Shown one piece after another: positions 43,429 through 53,528 of a DNA stretch of 64,000 nt. Each line of letters begins with the position of its first letter. Position 1 is the stretch's first letter. A program made the position numbers and the translations under genes. Source of the DNA: Oncomelania hupensis (lineage: Eukaryota > Mollusca > Gastropoda > Littorinimorpha > Pomatiopsidae); contig CM072527.1 in NCBI GenBank assembly GCA_036898135.1, positions 36,216,213 through 36,280,212 on the forward strand, read 5' to 3'. Under the pieces are notes generated by a model. It made no database searches and had not been told where the DNA came from. It worked only from the letters and a program-made list of their open reading frames with translations.

Positions 43429-46400
43429 TCAAACATCAAAAATATCATTGTACAAAAGCCATTTCTGGCAAAACAGATGGTATTGTAGTTCCATTTTGTG
43501 TACATGTTCATCTATCTGATATTGATATTTCAGATATCGCAAGAATATATTTAAATGAGGTTTTGACCCACTGAAACGGCATTTGTATATATAGTATTTT
43601 GCATGTATTAGTATGAAACTAAGGATGTCATCTGTTTGAACATTATTTTCACAACCAAATAAAACTAGGCATTTTGAAAAACTCAGTCTACTTATATGAA
43701 CACATTTTTCTTTCAAATGTCTTTCTAAATCGTTCCAAAATGTATATGAGTATGGACAAGACCATAGGTAGTGAAGAATTGTATCTTTATCTCTTTGACA
43801 GAAAGAACATTGGTTACTTTCTGTAATACCCATTTCTTTAAGAATTGAATTTGTTACTAATATTCTAAATACAATTTTCATCTGAAACCATTGTAATCTA
43901 ATTTCTTTCAATTTGTAGATTGCCAAGTAAACCTTGTCCCAATTTATTTCTTCCTCAATAATATCTTGCCATTTTTTACAAGGATTCGAGATATTAATTT
44001 TAGGAACCAATATATCATAAAATATTCTAGAGCCTTTGGGTGATTTAATCATCATAGAGTATGCTTTGGTTTCTTCATTAAAAGTTTTATCTTCAATTTC
44101 TATATCTGTTGTTTTGAGATATTCCTTAATTGAGCCAAGACAACTGTAATACTCTAGAAAATTTGTTCTTATATTGTATTTTTGTTTAAACTGTAAATAT
44201 GTATAAAATGTTTCATTTTCCTTCAATAAATCTTTAACAAAATAAATATTTTTATCTGTCCAATGTTTATAACAAAACATCTTGTTTTCTATCTTAAATT
44301 TATTATTCCGAAAAATTGGCTCAATTAATATTTCTTTACTATTTTGAGGCTGTACTTTATTAAAAAAAATCTCTATACGCAGAGAATGTGTCTGTCCAAA
44401 AAGAATTCATAAAACTTTTACATATATAATGCGGGCCAAATTTTTGAATATTATCTATCTCATTCTCAGGGCAATAAGTGTGTAAAATGTTATACCATTT
44501 TGGCTGATCTTTGTATAATTTCTTAATCCATGACATCTTCAATGAACAAATAAATAGTTTTATGGACGGGACGCCCAGTCCACCTTGTTTTATATTACGA
44601 ATTGCAGTATTTCTTTTCACTTTATCTTTTTTATTATCCCAAATAAATTCAAAGCACATCTTTTGCAATTCTTTTATCATTTCGTCAGGTGGATTGGGAA
44701 GTATCAACCACAAGTACACAAGTTTGGAAAGAATAAGTGATTTTAAGACAGCTACTCTGCCCAAAGGTGTACTTGTTCTTTTAATCCAAGTTAAAAACAG
44801 AACTCGTATTTCCATCATTTTTTCTGCAAAGTTTAAATTCGCCATGCCCTCTAAATTGTTAGTAAACCATAGACCAAGTATTTTGAATGTTGGTGGATTC
44901 CATTCCATTTTCATATGGTTTAAAAAAATTTCTTTAGAATTTCGTTTACTACCAAGCCAACCATTAAGTGTTTTATCATAATTAAGTTTTAACCTCGACA
45001 TTTTTTCAAAACTTTCTAATGTTTGAAATAATTTTTCATATGAGTGTTTTTGTCCATCTAAAATCAGCGTAGTATCATCAGCAAATTGATTTATTTTAAA
45101 CTGTGTGTTAGATACAGTTATGCCAATGATTTCATCGTCCTCCCTAATTTTACAAGCTAAGATTTCTACGCATAAAATAAATAAGTATGGGGAGATTGGA
45201 TCTCCTTGACGGCATCCACGATTATTATAATTGTCTTGAAGTTTTCCCATTTACAGTTACAAAAGATTTTATATTATTATAAAAGGCCGATATCCATTTG
45301 CATATATCCTTTCCAAAGCCGAAATGTTCTAAAACCAAATTCATGAAATTCCAGTTCACAGAGTCGAACGCTTTTTCGAAGTCAATCGAAACCAACAGGC
45401 CAGGCATATTTTGAGTATCTAAATAATGAATAAGATCATAAATGCAACGTAAATTATCTCCAATATATCTTCCAGCGATAAATCCTGTTTGGTCTTCATT
45501 TATTAACATAGGAAGTACTGTTTTTTATTCGATTTGCAATGCATGAAGGACCAATTTTATATGTAACATTTAATAGAGAAATGGGGCGCCAATTTTTCAA
45601 ATACTCTCTTGATTTGTCCCCTTTTGGAATACAAATAATTAGACCTTCTCTTTGTGTAATAGACATTTCTCCCTTAGTAAATCCTTCATTTAGAGATCTT
45701 ATAACGAGCGTTCCTATTTTCTGCCAAAAAAATTTGAAAAAATCAACGGTCAGACCATCAGTTCCTGGGCTCTTACCATTAGACATATTCTTTAAAGCAC
45801 ATGAGGCTTCCTGTATAGTTATTAATCCTTCAAGCGTTTCGGCTTTATCTTTTGTCAATTTAGGTAGTGTTTTTACATAATCCTCTATAACTACTTTTTC
45901 TACAGGTCTTTCCGAATACAGATTTTGAAAAAAATTCTTAGTTTCATTTAACATGTCTTCTGTATCTTCAAGAGACTGTCCACCATTAGTAGTTAACTTG
46001 AACATTTGTTTACTTATATAATGTCGCTTTTCTAAATTGCAGTAGTATTTATTTATTTTGTCACCCTGTGATGCCCATTTTGCTTTTGATCGAAGCAATA
46101 TGCCTTACATTTTAAGTTGTCTATGGTTAGCTAGGGTTTTTTTTTTCTTGCAATTCCTCGTTTTCAGAATCTGACCTAATTGCCATTTTCTCTAAGTTTT
46201 CAATATCTTTTAATAAATTAAATTCTTGTTTTTGATTGTCTTTTTTCTTTTTTGAACTAAACTCAATTGTTTTACTGCGTATGTTCATTAATAGGACATC
46301 CAAGAATAACTGGTCTGAAATAGTAAATTGTATGTCTTGTAATGGTATTGTACTTAGATCTTGCATGTTGTAAGGTGTAGCTGCATAGTATATTATAGTA

Positions 46401-47203
46401 TCTTGTATCAGTTTATTAATTTCTTGCGCGTACCTAAAATCCTTCAATAAAGATGAATTGAATTTCCAAGAGCTCGTGTGTTTGTTTTCTTTTGTGAATT
46501 CAATTTCCAAACTAATAAGTGAGTGGTCGCTTCTGTAACCATACAAAATATCTGCATGCTTAACACATGTTAAAAGGTTCTCTGAAATTAGAAAAAAATC
46601 TAATCTGGCCTGCTGGCTTGGATTAGTTCTACGCCAAGTAAAACGTTTCATTTCAGGATTTATTTCACGCCATATGTCAATAAATTGAAAATTTGCACTT
46701 AATTCAATAACTATTTCCTGAGCTTTTGGATTATTTATATGCTTATAATTCTGATAATCTACTGAGGGATTTAAAACCAGATTCCAATCTCCTGCCATAA
46801 TAATAGGACAATCTGCAAATTCAATTAGACAATCTTGTATTTTTTTTATAGAAGTCTGGATTATCTCTATTGGGGCCATAAATATTAACTAAAACGATAT
46901 TTTGATTTATTGTTTTTAATTTAACAATTAAATAATTTCCATCTAAGTCTTTTATAACCTTCTCAATTTTGAAGTCAAAATTATTATTAAACAGTATTGC
47001 CACTCCTCTAGATTGTGAATTATTAGACGCAAAACAGCATTCAAATCCCCATTCAGCTCTTATTTGTTTTTCAACGGAAGGTTTAAAATGAGTGTCATTT
47101 AGAAAGTATATTGAAAATTGTTTTTGTCTTAAAAACTGGAAAACATCGCGTCTTTTTTGAAAATCTGAAAGACCATGACAATTACAAGAACCAATTATAA
47201 GTT
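43429..47203 (-). pseudogene. Tx1/L1-like ORF2 (endonuclease-RT), frameshifted
   Basis: The endonuclease starts IIGSCNCHGLSDFQKRRDV near 47190, continues RGVAILFNNNFDF and GDWNLVLNPSVDY, and includes YRSDHSLISLEI. The bridge has RSKAKWASQGDKINKYYC. RT motifs: MSNGKSPGTDGLTVDFFKFF, NWRPISLLNVTYK, SIDFEKAFDSVNWNF, RGCRQGDPISPYLFILCVE and the catalytic INQFADDTTLIL near 45080. The C-terminal zinc-like CSFCQRDKDTILHYLWSC is near 43790. Frame changes fall near 46870, 46110, 45500, 45235 and 44300-44360. These motifs are characteristic of the Tx1 branch of L1. Confidence 0.9.
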
Positions 47204-47477
47204 TGTATTTAATATATAAAAAATATATTCTGAATAAAGATCACAAACATTCTGCACCAAGTAATAAACTTTAATACCTGTATTTTTAACAACAAGCAAA
47301 CGAAACATTCTGTAAATCCTTTACAGATTAAACATAGGAAAATGGATACAAGTAAATCAACAACACCACACACACAAAGAAAAAGAAAAAAAAGTGATTG
47401 GTCGGTACGCTTCCTGAGTGGTACAGATGCCGTAATATCCTCCATGGTAAGTACATGTACAATTTTCCAAATCCCAA

Positions 47478-50436
47478 GAGGAACATGGGCATATTTTTTA
47501 GCAAATACTTTATAATATTTATTAACATGTACGTTGTTGCATAACAATGAAACACCATATAATTTAAGTGGACAAACTCAAAACAAAAACAAACAAACAA
47601 ACAAACAAAAAAACACACAAAAAAAAACAAGATACTAATTACAAGGTAAGATCACACGTATTGGAAAGACAGTAACTCTTTCTCCAAATTTTTATACAAT
47701 GCTTGAAGAAAAAACCAAAAAACGAAGAATCAGAAGCAACACTATCGAGAATTTTACTGGTCAAAAAGTTCAAAATAAAAACAAAAAGATAGAGCAATTC
47801 TCAAATTATTATACAAGCGGCTCTCCATTCTGAACATGGTTTATAAATGAGCGAGAATACAAAAATCTATTTTCGAAAACAAGTATTTATCCAATACCTC
47901 GGATCTATATTTGAAATACATTCAAATTTATAATAACACAATCACAAAAAAATTCCAGTACTAAATGTATTTTGCATGTTGTAATAAGCACTTTCTCATT
48001 ATTTCTTTAAAATAAAAAAAAAAATAAACACTACAACATTTTTTTTAATAAAGATCATACTAATTAAAATCAATACGAGAATTATAATGCGAATACAACA
48101 AGAATAAAGTTAACATAAAAACAAAGAGTTATAATACTTCAACAAAGTATGATATCACACTGCAGCAAGTAGAAGTTGAAAGTTCTTTCCCTTGTGTTTA
48201 CATTCATAACAGTGTGTACCACAGAGTTCTTTTCTCTTGTACGCCAGAGCGTCGTTATTCTAAAACAAATATTTAGATAACACAACTGTATAGGAATTAT
48301 TAAGTAAAACTCATATTGAAAAAGGTGTAAATATCTGTTCATTTCTATTTAGATACGTTTCCAGCGTTCACCTTCTTTTTCTTCCATAAACACACTCTTT
48401 CCCCTCTCCCTCACACCCACAATTTTCCCATCTTTCTTCATCATCACTGCTTGAGAGGAACATGGGCATATTTTTTAGCATATACTTTATAATATTTATT
48501 ATCATGTACGTTGTTGCATAACAATGAAACACCATATAATTTAAGTAGACAAACTCAAAGAAAAAACAAAAAAAACAAAAACAAGATACTAATTAGGAAC
48601 AAAAGTGTTTTAAATTTATATTGAACCATTACAAGGTAAGATCACACGTATTGGAAAGACAGTAACTCTTTCTCCAAATTTTTATACAACGCTTGAAGAA
48701 AAAACCAAAAAACGAAGAATCAGAAGCAACACTATCGAGAATTTTACTGGTCAAAAAGTTCAAAATAAAAACAAAAAGATAGAGCAATTCTCAAATTATT
48801 ATACAAGCGGCTCTCCATTCTGAACATGGTTTATAAATGAGCGAGAATACGGAAATCTATTTTCGAAAACATGTATTTATCCAATACCTCAGATCTATAT
48901 TTGAAATACATTCAAATTTATAATAACACAGTCACAAAAAAGTTCCATTACTAAATGTATTTTGCATGTTGTAATAAGCACTTTCTCATTATTTCTTTAA
49001 AATAAAAAAAAAATAAACACTACAACATTTTTTTTAATAAAGATCATACTAATTAAAATCAATACGAGAATAATAATGCGAATACAACAAGAATAAAATT
49101 AACATAAAAACAAAGAGTTATAATACTTCAACAAAGTATGATATCACACTGCACCAAGTAGAAGTTGAAAGTTCTTTCCCTTGTGTTTACATTCATAACA
49201 GTGTGTACCACAGAGTTCTTTTCTCTTGTACGCCAGAGCGTCGTTATTCTAAAACAAATATTTAGATAACACAACTGTATAGGAAGTATTAAGTAAAACT
49301 CATATTGAAAAAGGTGTAAATATCTGTTCATTTCTATTTAGATACGTTTCCAGCGTTCACCTTCTTTTTCTTCCATAAACACACTCTTTCCCCTCTCCCT
49401 CACACGCACAATTTTCCCATCTTTCTTCATCATCACTGCTTGAGAGGAACATGGGCATATTTTTTAGCAAATACTTTATAATATTTATTAACATGTACGT
49501 TGTTGCATAACAATGAAACACCATATAATTTAAGTAGACAAACTCAAAGAAAAAACAAAAAAAAACAAAAACAAGATACTAATTAGGAACAAAAGTGTTT
49601 TAAATTTATATTGAACCATTACAAGGTAAGATCACACGTATTGGAAAGACAGTAACTCTTTCTCCAAATTTTTATACAACGCTTGAAGAAAAAACCAAAA
49701 AACGAAGAATCAGAAGCAACACTATCGAGAATTTTACTGGTCAAAAAGTTCAAAATAAAAACAAAAAGATAGAGCAATTCTCAAATTATTATACAAGCGG
49801 CTCTCCATTCTGAACATGGTTTATAAATGAGCGAGAATACGGAAATCTATTTTCGAAAACACGTATTTATCCAATACCTCAGATCTATATTTGAAATATA
49901 TTCAAATTTATAATAACACATTCACAAAAAAGTTCCATTACTAAATGTATTTTGCATGTTGTAATAAGCACTTTCTCATTATTTCTTTAAAATAAAAAAA
50001 ATAAACACTAAAACAAAATTTTAATAAAGATCATACTAATTAAAATCAATACGAGAATAATAATGCGAATACAACAAGAATAAAGTTAACATAAAAACAA
50101 AGCGTTATAATACTTCAACAAAGTATGATATCACACTGCAGCAAGTAGAAGTTGAAAGTTCTTTCCCTTGTGTTTACATTCATAACAGTGTGTACCACAG
50201 AGTTCTTTTCTCTTGTACGCCAGAGCGTCGTTATTCTAAAACAAATATTTAGGCCTAGATAACACAACTGTATAGGAATTATTTAAGTAAAACTCATATT
50301 GAAAAAGGTGTAAATGTCTGTTCATTTCTATTTAGATACGTTTCCAGCGTTCACCTTCTTTTTCTTCCATAAACACACTCTTTCCCCTCTCCCTCACACG
50401 CACAATTTTCCCATCCTTCTTCATCATCACTGCTTG
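47478..50436 (-). repeat. Three tandem ~0.98-kb units in the LINE inter-ORF region
   Basis: Units are about 47478-48452, 48453-49441 and 49442-50436. Each contains the inter-ORF spacer plus the last ~100 bp of ORF1 (the region encoding VRERGKSVFMEEKEGERW). Junctions read CATCACTGCTT joined to GAGAGGAACATGGGC. The leftmost unit lacks a segment of about 30 bp present in the others. High identity implies recent amplification. Confidence 0.92.
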
Positions 50437-51027
50437 TTTCTGCAAATCACTACGTTGTTTGCGTAAATTTAAGGGTAGGTCAGTTTTTATCGACAATATT
50501 TTCCCCTTCAATTTTATAGCAGACTTCAGCACACTGTCCCTGTCTTTCAAACGGATGAATCGCACAATGCATGTGTCACCGCGCAACGGATGACACGTCG
50601 CCATTTCAATCTGTTCTGAGTCATGCAAGCCTAGCTCGTCTCGAAAAAATGCACGAACTTTAGCTTCACAGTTCACAGAGTTAGTTTGTATGCCCCACAA
50701 GAGCAGATTATACTTTCTAGAATTAAATTCCAAGTCTTCAATTCGTTGTTCTAGAGCTTCTCTTGTCTCCTTTACCTTCTTGTCGATTGCGCAAATCTTA
50801 CTTTCAATACTGTCTGTCAGTACCGAAATCTGCTCTCTCACCTCTTGAAACTCGCTAGACAATTTCTGTGCCCAAGCTGGTGGGTCCTCGTCATCTCCAG
50901 AGTTCCCAGCAATGGATGTATATCGATTCATGGTGTTGGTTTGGTTTTGTGTCTTCCTGGGAGGCATGTTTAGCGGAGGATTCGTCAAGGCGCTGTCTAT
51001 TCCGCCATTAACCAAACCGGAAGTCAT
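50332..51027 (-). CDS. Tx1/L1-like LINE ORF1 protein (231 aa)
   Basis: An intact frame from ATG 51027-51025. A short N-terminal region is followed by a coiled coil (about residues 60-100, PPAWAQKLSSEFQEVREQ to IEDLEF), then an RRM-like domain opening NSRKYNLLLWGIQ and containing CIVRFIRLKDRDSVL, then a basic C-terminal domain. This is the RNA-binding chaperone of the element. It lacks a CCHC knuckle. It is upstream of ORF2 in the same element and is the only uninterrupted frame there. Confidence 0.85.
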   Translation of the reverse strand: MTSGLVNGGIDSALTNPPLNMPPRKTQNQTNTMNRYTSIAGNSGDDEDPPAWAQKLSSEFQEVREQISVLTDSIESKICAIDKKVKETREALEQRIEDLEFNSRKYNLLLWGIQTNSVNCEAKVRAFFRDELGLHDSEQIEMATCHPLRGDTCIVRFIRLKDRDSVLKSAIKLKGKILSIKTDLPLNLRKQRSDLQKQAVMMKKDGKIVRVRERGKSVFMEEKEGERWKRI

Positions 51028-51048
51028 AATTATTATTATTAGTTTATA

Positions 51049-51103
<55 letters not shown>

Positions 51104-51104
51104 T

Positions 51105-51163
<59 letters not shown>

Positions 51164-51170
51164 ATAATAA
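51049..51170. repeat. (AAT)n and (ACT)n microsatellites
   Basis: AAT repeat followed by ACT repeat, ending at the TC start of a Helitron. Confidence 0.95.
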
Positions 51171-51616
51171 TCTATATATATAAATTGCTTAGCCGGAAGT
51201 CCTTCTTCGCCTCTACTATAAAGTTTGTCCGGTATGGACGCTGATCTGGGCAGGTGCTGAGCGCTACGGATCGGCCTGCTGTGTGCTCAAAACCAGCGAA
51301 ATCGTTATAGCCGACATTTCCTTACCGAACGTTTAACCGTTTCTGAGAGAAATAAATAAACAAAATGTCCACAAACTACAATAGCCTCATTCCGCGCGCT
51401 TCCATTAAAAATCAAATTGAGGTTTCAGCATGTTTTCCCATTTTTCCCATATAGACCAAAAAATTGATTGTCTTTCTAGGAAGCCTTGGTAGCTTACTGC
51501 GTAAAACATTCGCCTACTGTCCAGAGCGACCCAAGTTCAAATCTCACGCGGGCCATTTTTTTTACACTACAATATGGATATTTTTCTTTTTAATTTAGGC
51601 TTTTTACCTTTAATTT

Positions 51617-51647
<31 letters not shown>

Positions 51648-51660
51648 ATTAATTTCGGTA
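51171..51660 (+). mobile_element. Helitron, 5' part (opposite orientation)
   Basis: Begins TCTATATATATAAATTGC at an A/T junction and matches 58854-59440 with deletions, including GGAAGTCCTTCTTCGCCTC. It contains a tRNA-like remnant near 51490-51550 (GACCCAAGTTCAAATCTC). It decays into (CTT)n at about 51618-51645; no 3' hairpin or CTAG end was found. Confidence 0.8.
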
Positions 51661-51685
51661 ATACTGCTTTAAACATATTTGCTCA

Positions 51686-51718
51686 ATCGATTGATTGTTG
51701 CTTTAGGTCCAGCGGACG
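51686..51718 (-). repeat. Fragment of the 701-bp retroposon family
   Basis: GATTGATTGTTGCTTTAGGT followed by CCAGCGGAC: only the 3'-terminal ~33 bp, joined directly to LINE sequence. Confidence 0.75.
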
Positions 51719-52735
51719 TAAATAATATTAAGCAAAGTAATAAGTCTCAAATTATTTATGCAATCTTTGAGTTTATCACTTTTGGGGATGAATATAATAA
51801 CACTTTCTTTCTGTGTACTCAATATTTCCTCTTTTTTAAAGCCAGCTGTCTCCAAAATACCTTTTAAAATTCTAAAGAAAACCCATCAGATCCAGGACTC
51901 CTACCATTTTTAAAAATATTTTTAAGTGTGTTACTGGCTTCAAATGTTATCACACCTTTAATCGCCTCTGCTTATAGAGAATTACAATAGGAATACTGTC
52001 AACCCATTCCGTAATTTCACATGCATCTAAGTCTCTTTTAGTGTATAACTGCTTATAAAAAGTTGTAACCTCAGTATAATAACATCAGAATCACAGGTAA
52101 CAGACCCATCGTTTAAAGTTAATTTATTCTTATATTTATTAACATAATTTCTGTTTTGTAGTGCACAAACATATTTAGAAACCTTTTCCGGTCCTCCACC
52201 CATCTAGCTGTTGACCGCAGCAGCTCACCCTTCATTCTATCATCCCTCATTTTTATCAAATCTCGCCTGTCGTTTTCAAGAGAGTGTTTTTCTTCAACAG
52301 TTAAATCGCTTTTTCTCTCTAAATTACAAAGAGATCCGTAGGATCTCATCTTTGATATGATGATGATAATCATTATTGTCAGGGTGGCGACGTGGTGATC
52401 GTCCTTAACGCTGATGCAATAGGACGTTAAGCTTCGTTGTTCCTCTCTAAATTATCAATATTTTCTTGCAGCATATTTTCTTTTTTCTTGATATTCACGT
52501 TTTTTCAAAGAAGCATATGTCATGGTTTTAGTACGTATGTTCATTAGCGGAACGTCTGAAAACAGTTTATCCGAGACAGTAAATGAAATTTCGGAAGTCA
52601 TATTTTAAAGGGGCTATCTTTATTGTAGGGCAAGACAGCGTATTCGGCAGTAACACTATCAATTTCTGTATTTATTTCTTGTAAATACTTTTAATCTCAT
52701 AACAGAGATGAATTAAATTTCCAAAAATGATTTCG
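51719..52735 (-). pseudogene. Decayed Tx1/L1-like ORF2 fragment
   Basis: On the minus strand, pieces of an RT linker and N-terminus are recognisable in order: RSTARWVEDRKRF (about 52170), FEASNTLKNIFKNGRSPGSD (about 51900-51950), and a degenerate NNLRLITLLNIIY-like region near 51730. Many stops and shifts are present. It is a different, older family from the LINE at 43276-51040. Confidence 0.8.
52327..52442. mobile_element. 116-bp insertion with 12-bp direct flanks
   Basis: Direct repeats CTCTCTAAATTA at 52315-52326 and 52443-52454 flank a 116-bp segment that begins with a hairpin (CAAAGAGATCC ... GGATCTCATCTTTG). It could be a short retroposon or a foldback element. Confidence 0.5.
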
Positions 52736-52773
52736 TTTACAAGATACAAGATACAAAAAAACTTTATTAGGCG

Positions 52774-53068
52774 GCGATACACGGTAAGACTAGATGATAC
52801 CCGCATATGACTACGGAAATTCCCGGATCGGTAGGAATTGTCGTCAAGTCTTATCGATAGAGCATGTTCTATTTTTTCACGGCGCGATACGACAGTGGAG
52901 GTCAGACAGCCAATCAAAACAGCTATTTGATTGAACTCCGAGGTGAAGGTCACTGAAAAACCGCGACCTACAAGCAACAGGCTTATGACTCATACATACC
53001 GTGTATCAGCAAAGACATCTGCAGCGGCATACGCGGGTATCATAAGATCTAGTCTTAACGTGTATCGC
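52774..53068. mobile_element. MITE with ~40-bp inverted ends
   Basis: The left end GCGATACACGGTAAGACTAG and the complement of the right end GCGATACACGTTAAGACTAG match, and the similarity continues inward through GATACCCGC. The interior is about 215 bp and non-coding. The target duplication is unclear, so the superfamily is not assigned. Confidence 0.8.
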
Positions 53069-53528
53069 TATGTCTCGTGAGTCAATATGTTAGATTCTGG
53101 TATTTCCTATTCTTCTTCTTCAAACGACTCGCTGATGTTACTGTTTGGTCTTTTATTACTGTGCTGGAATCGTGGACTGCCACTATCAGAGGCAGAACTG
53201 GGAGAAGGAGCCTTTTTTTTTTTTTGCTTAGCGGCAGAAGAGAAATATGTCGATATGTCCATCAGTTTACCAGTCTAACATGCAAAAACACAATTTCACA
53301 ACATGGGATACGGTAACAGTATTGTCAAACTTCTTTCATTTATGTAACGATTGCAGTGGTCACATTCAGTTTAGGCCTATAATACTTCAATAATCATAAT
53401 TATACAAAGTACGTGTTTCATTCGGTGATAAGAGGTTTAGCAAACACAGAATACGCATACAGTGATTACATAGTCAGTCGCAATCAACAGAGAGCTAGCG
53501 AAAACACGTCCGACCAGCTCGGTGTTCT
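53069..53528. other. Unassigned DNA downstream of the STAND-like/ankyrin gene
   Basis: This would be the 3' untranslated and intergenic side of the minus-strand gene. No clear polyadenylation signal can be assigned. Confidence 0.4.

Larger units (their letters stand above)
43276..51040 (-). mobile_element. Tx1/L1-like non-LTR retrotransposon with expanded inter-ORF region
   Basis: Reads leftward: ORF1 (51027-50332), a roughly 3-kb inter-ORF region made of three tandem units, ORF2 (about 47203-43429) and an AT-rich 3' UTR ending in poly-A next to ATT repeats near 43276. The surrounding ATT/AAT repeats belong to the Helitron in which it sits. ORF2 has several frameshifts, so the copy is dead. 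Confidence 0.88.
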
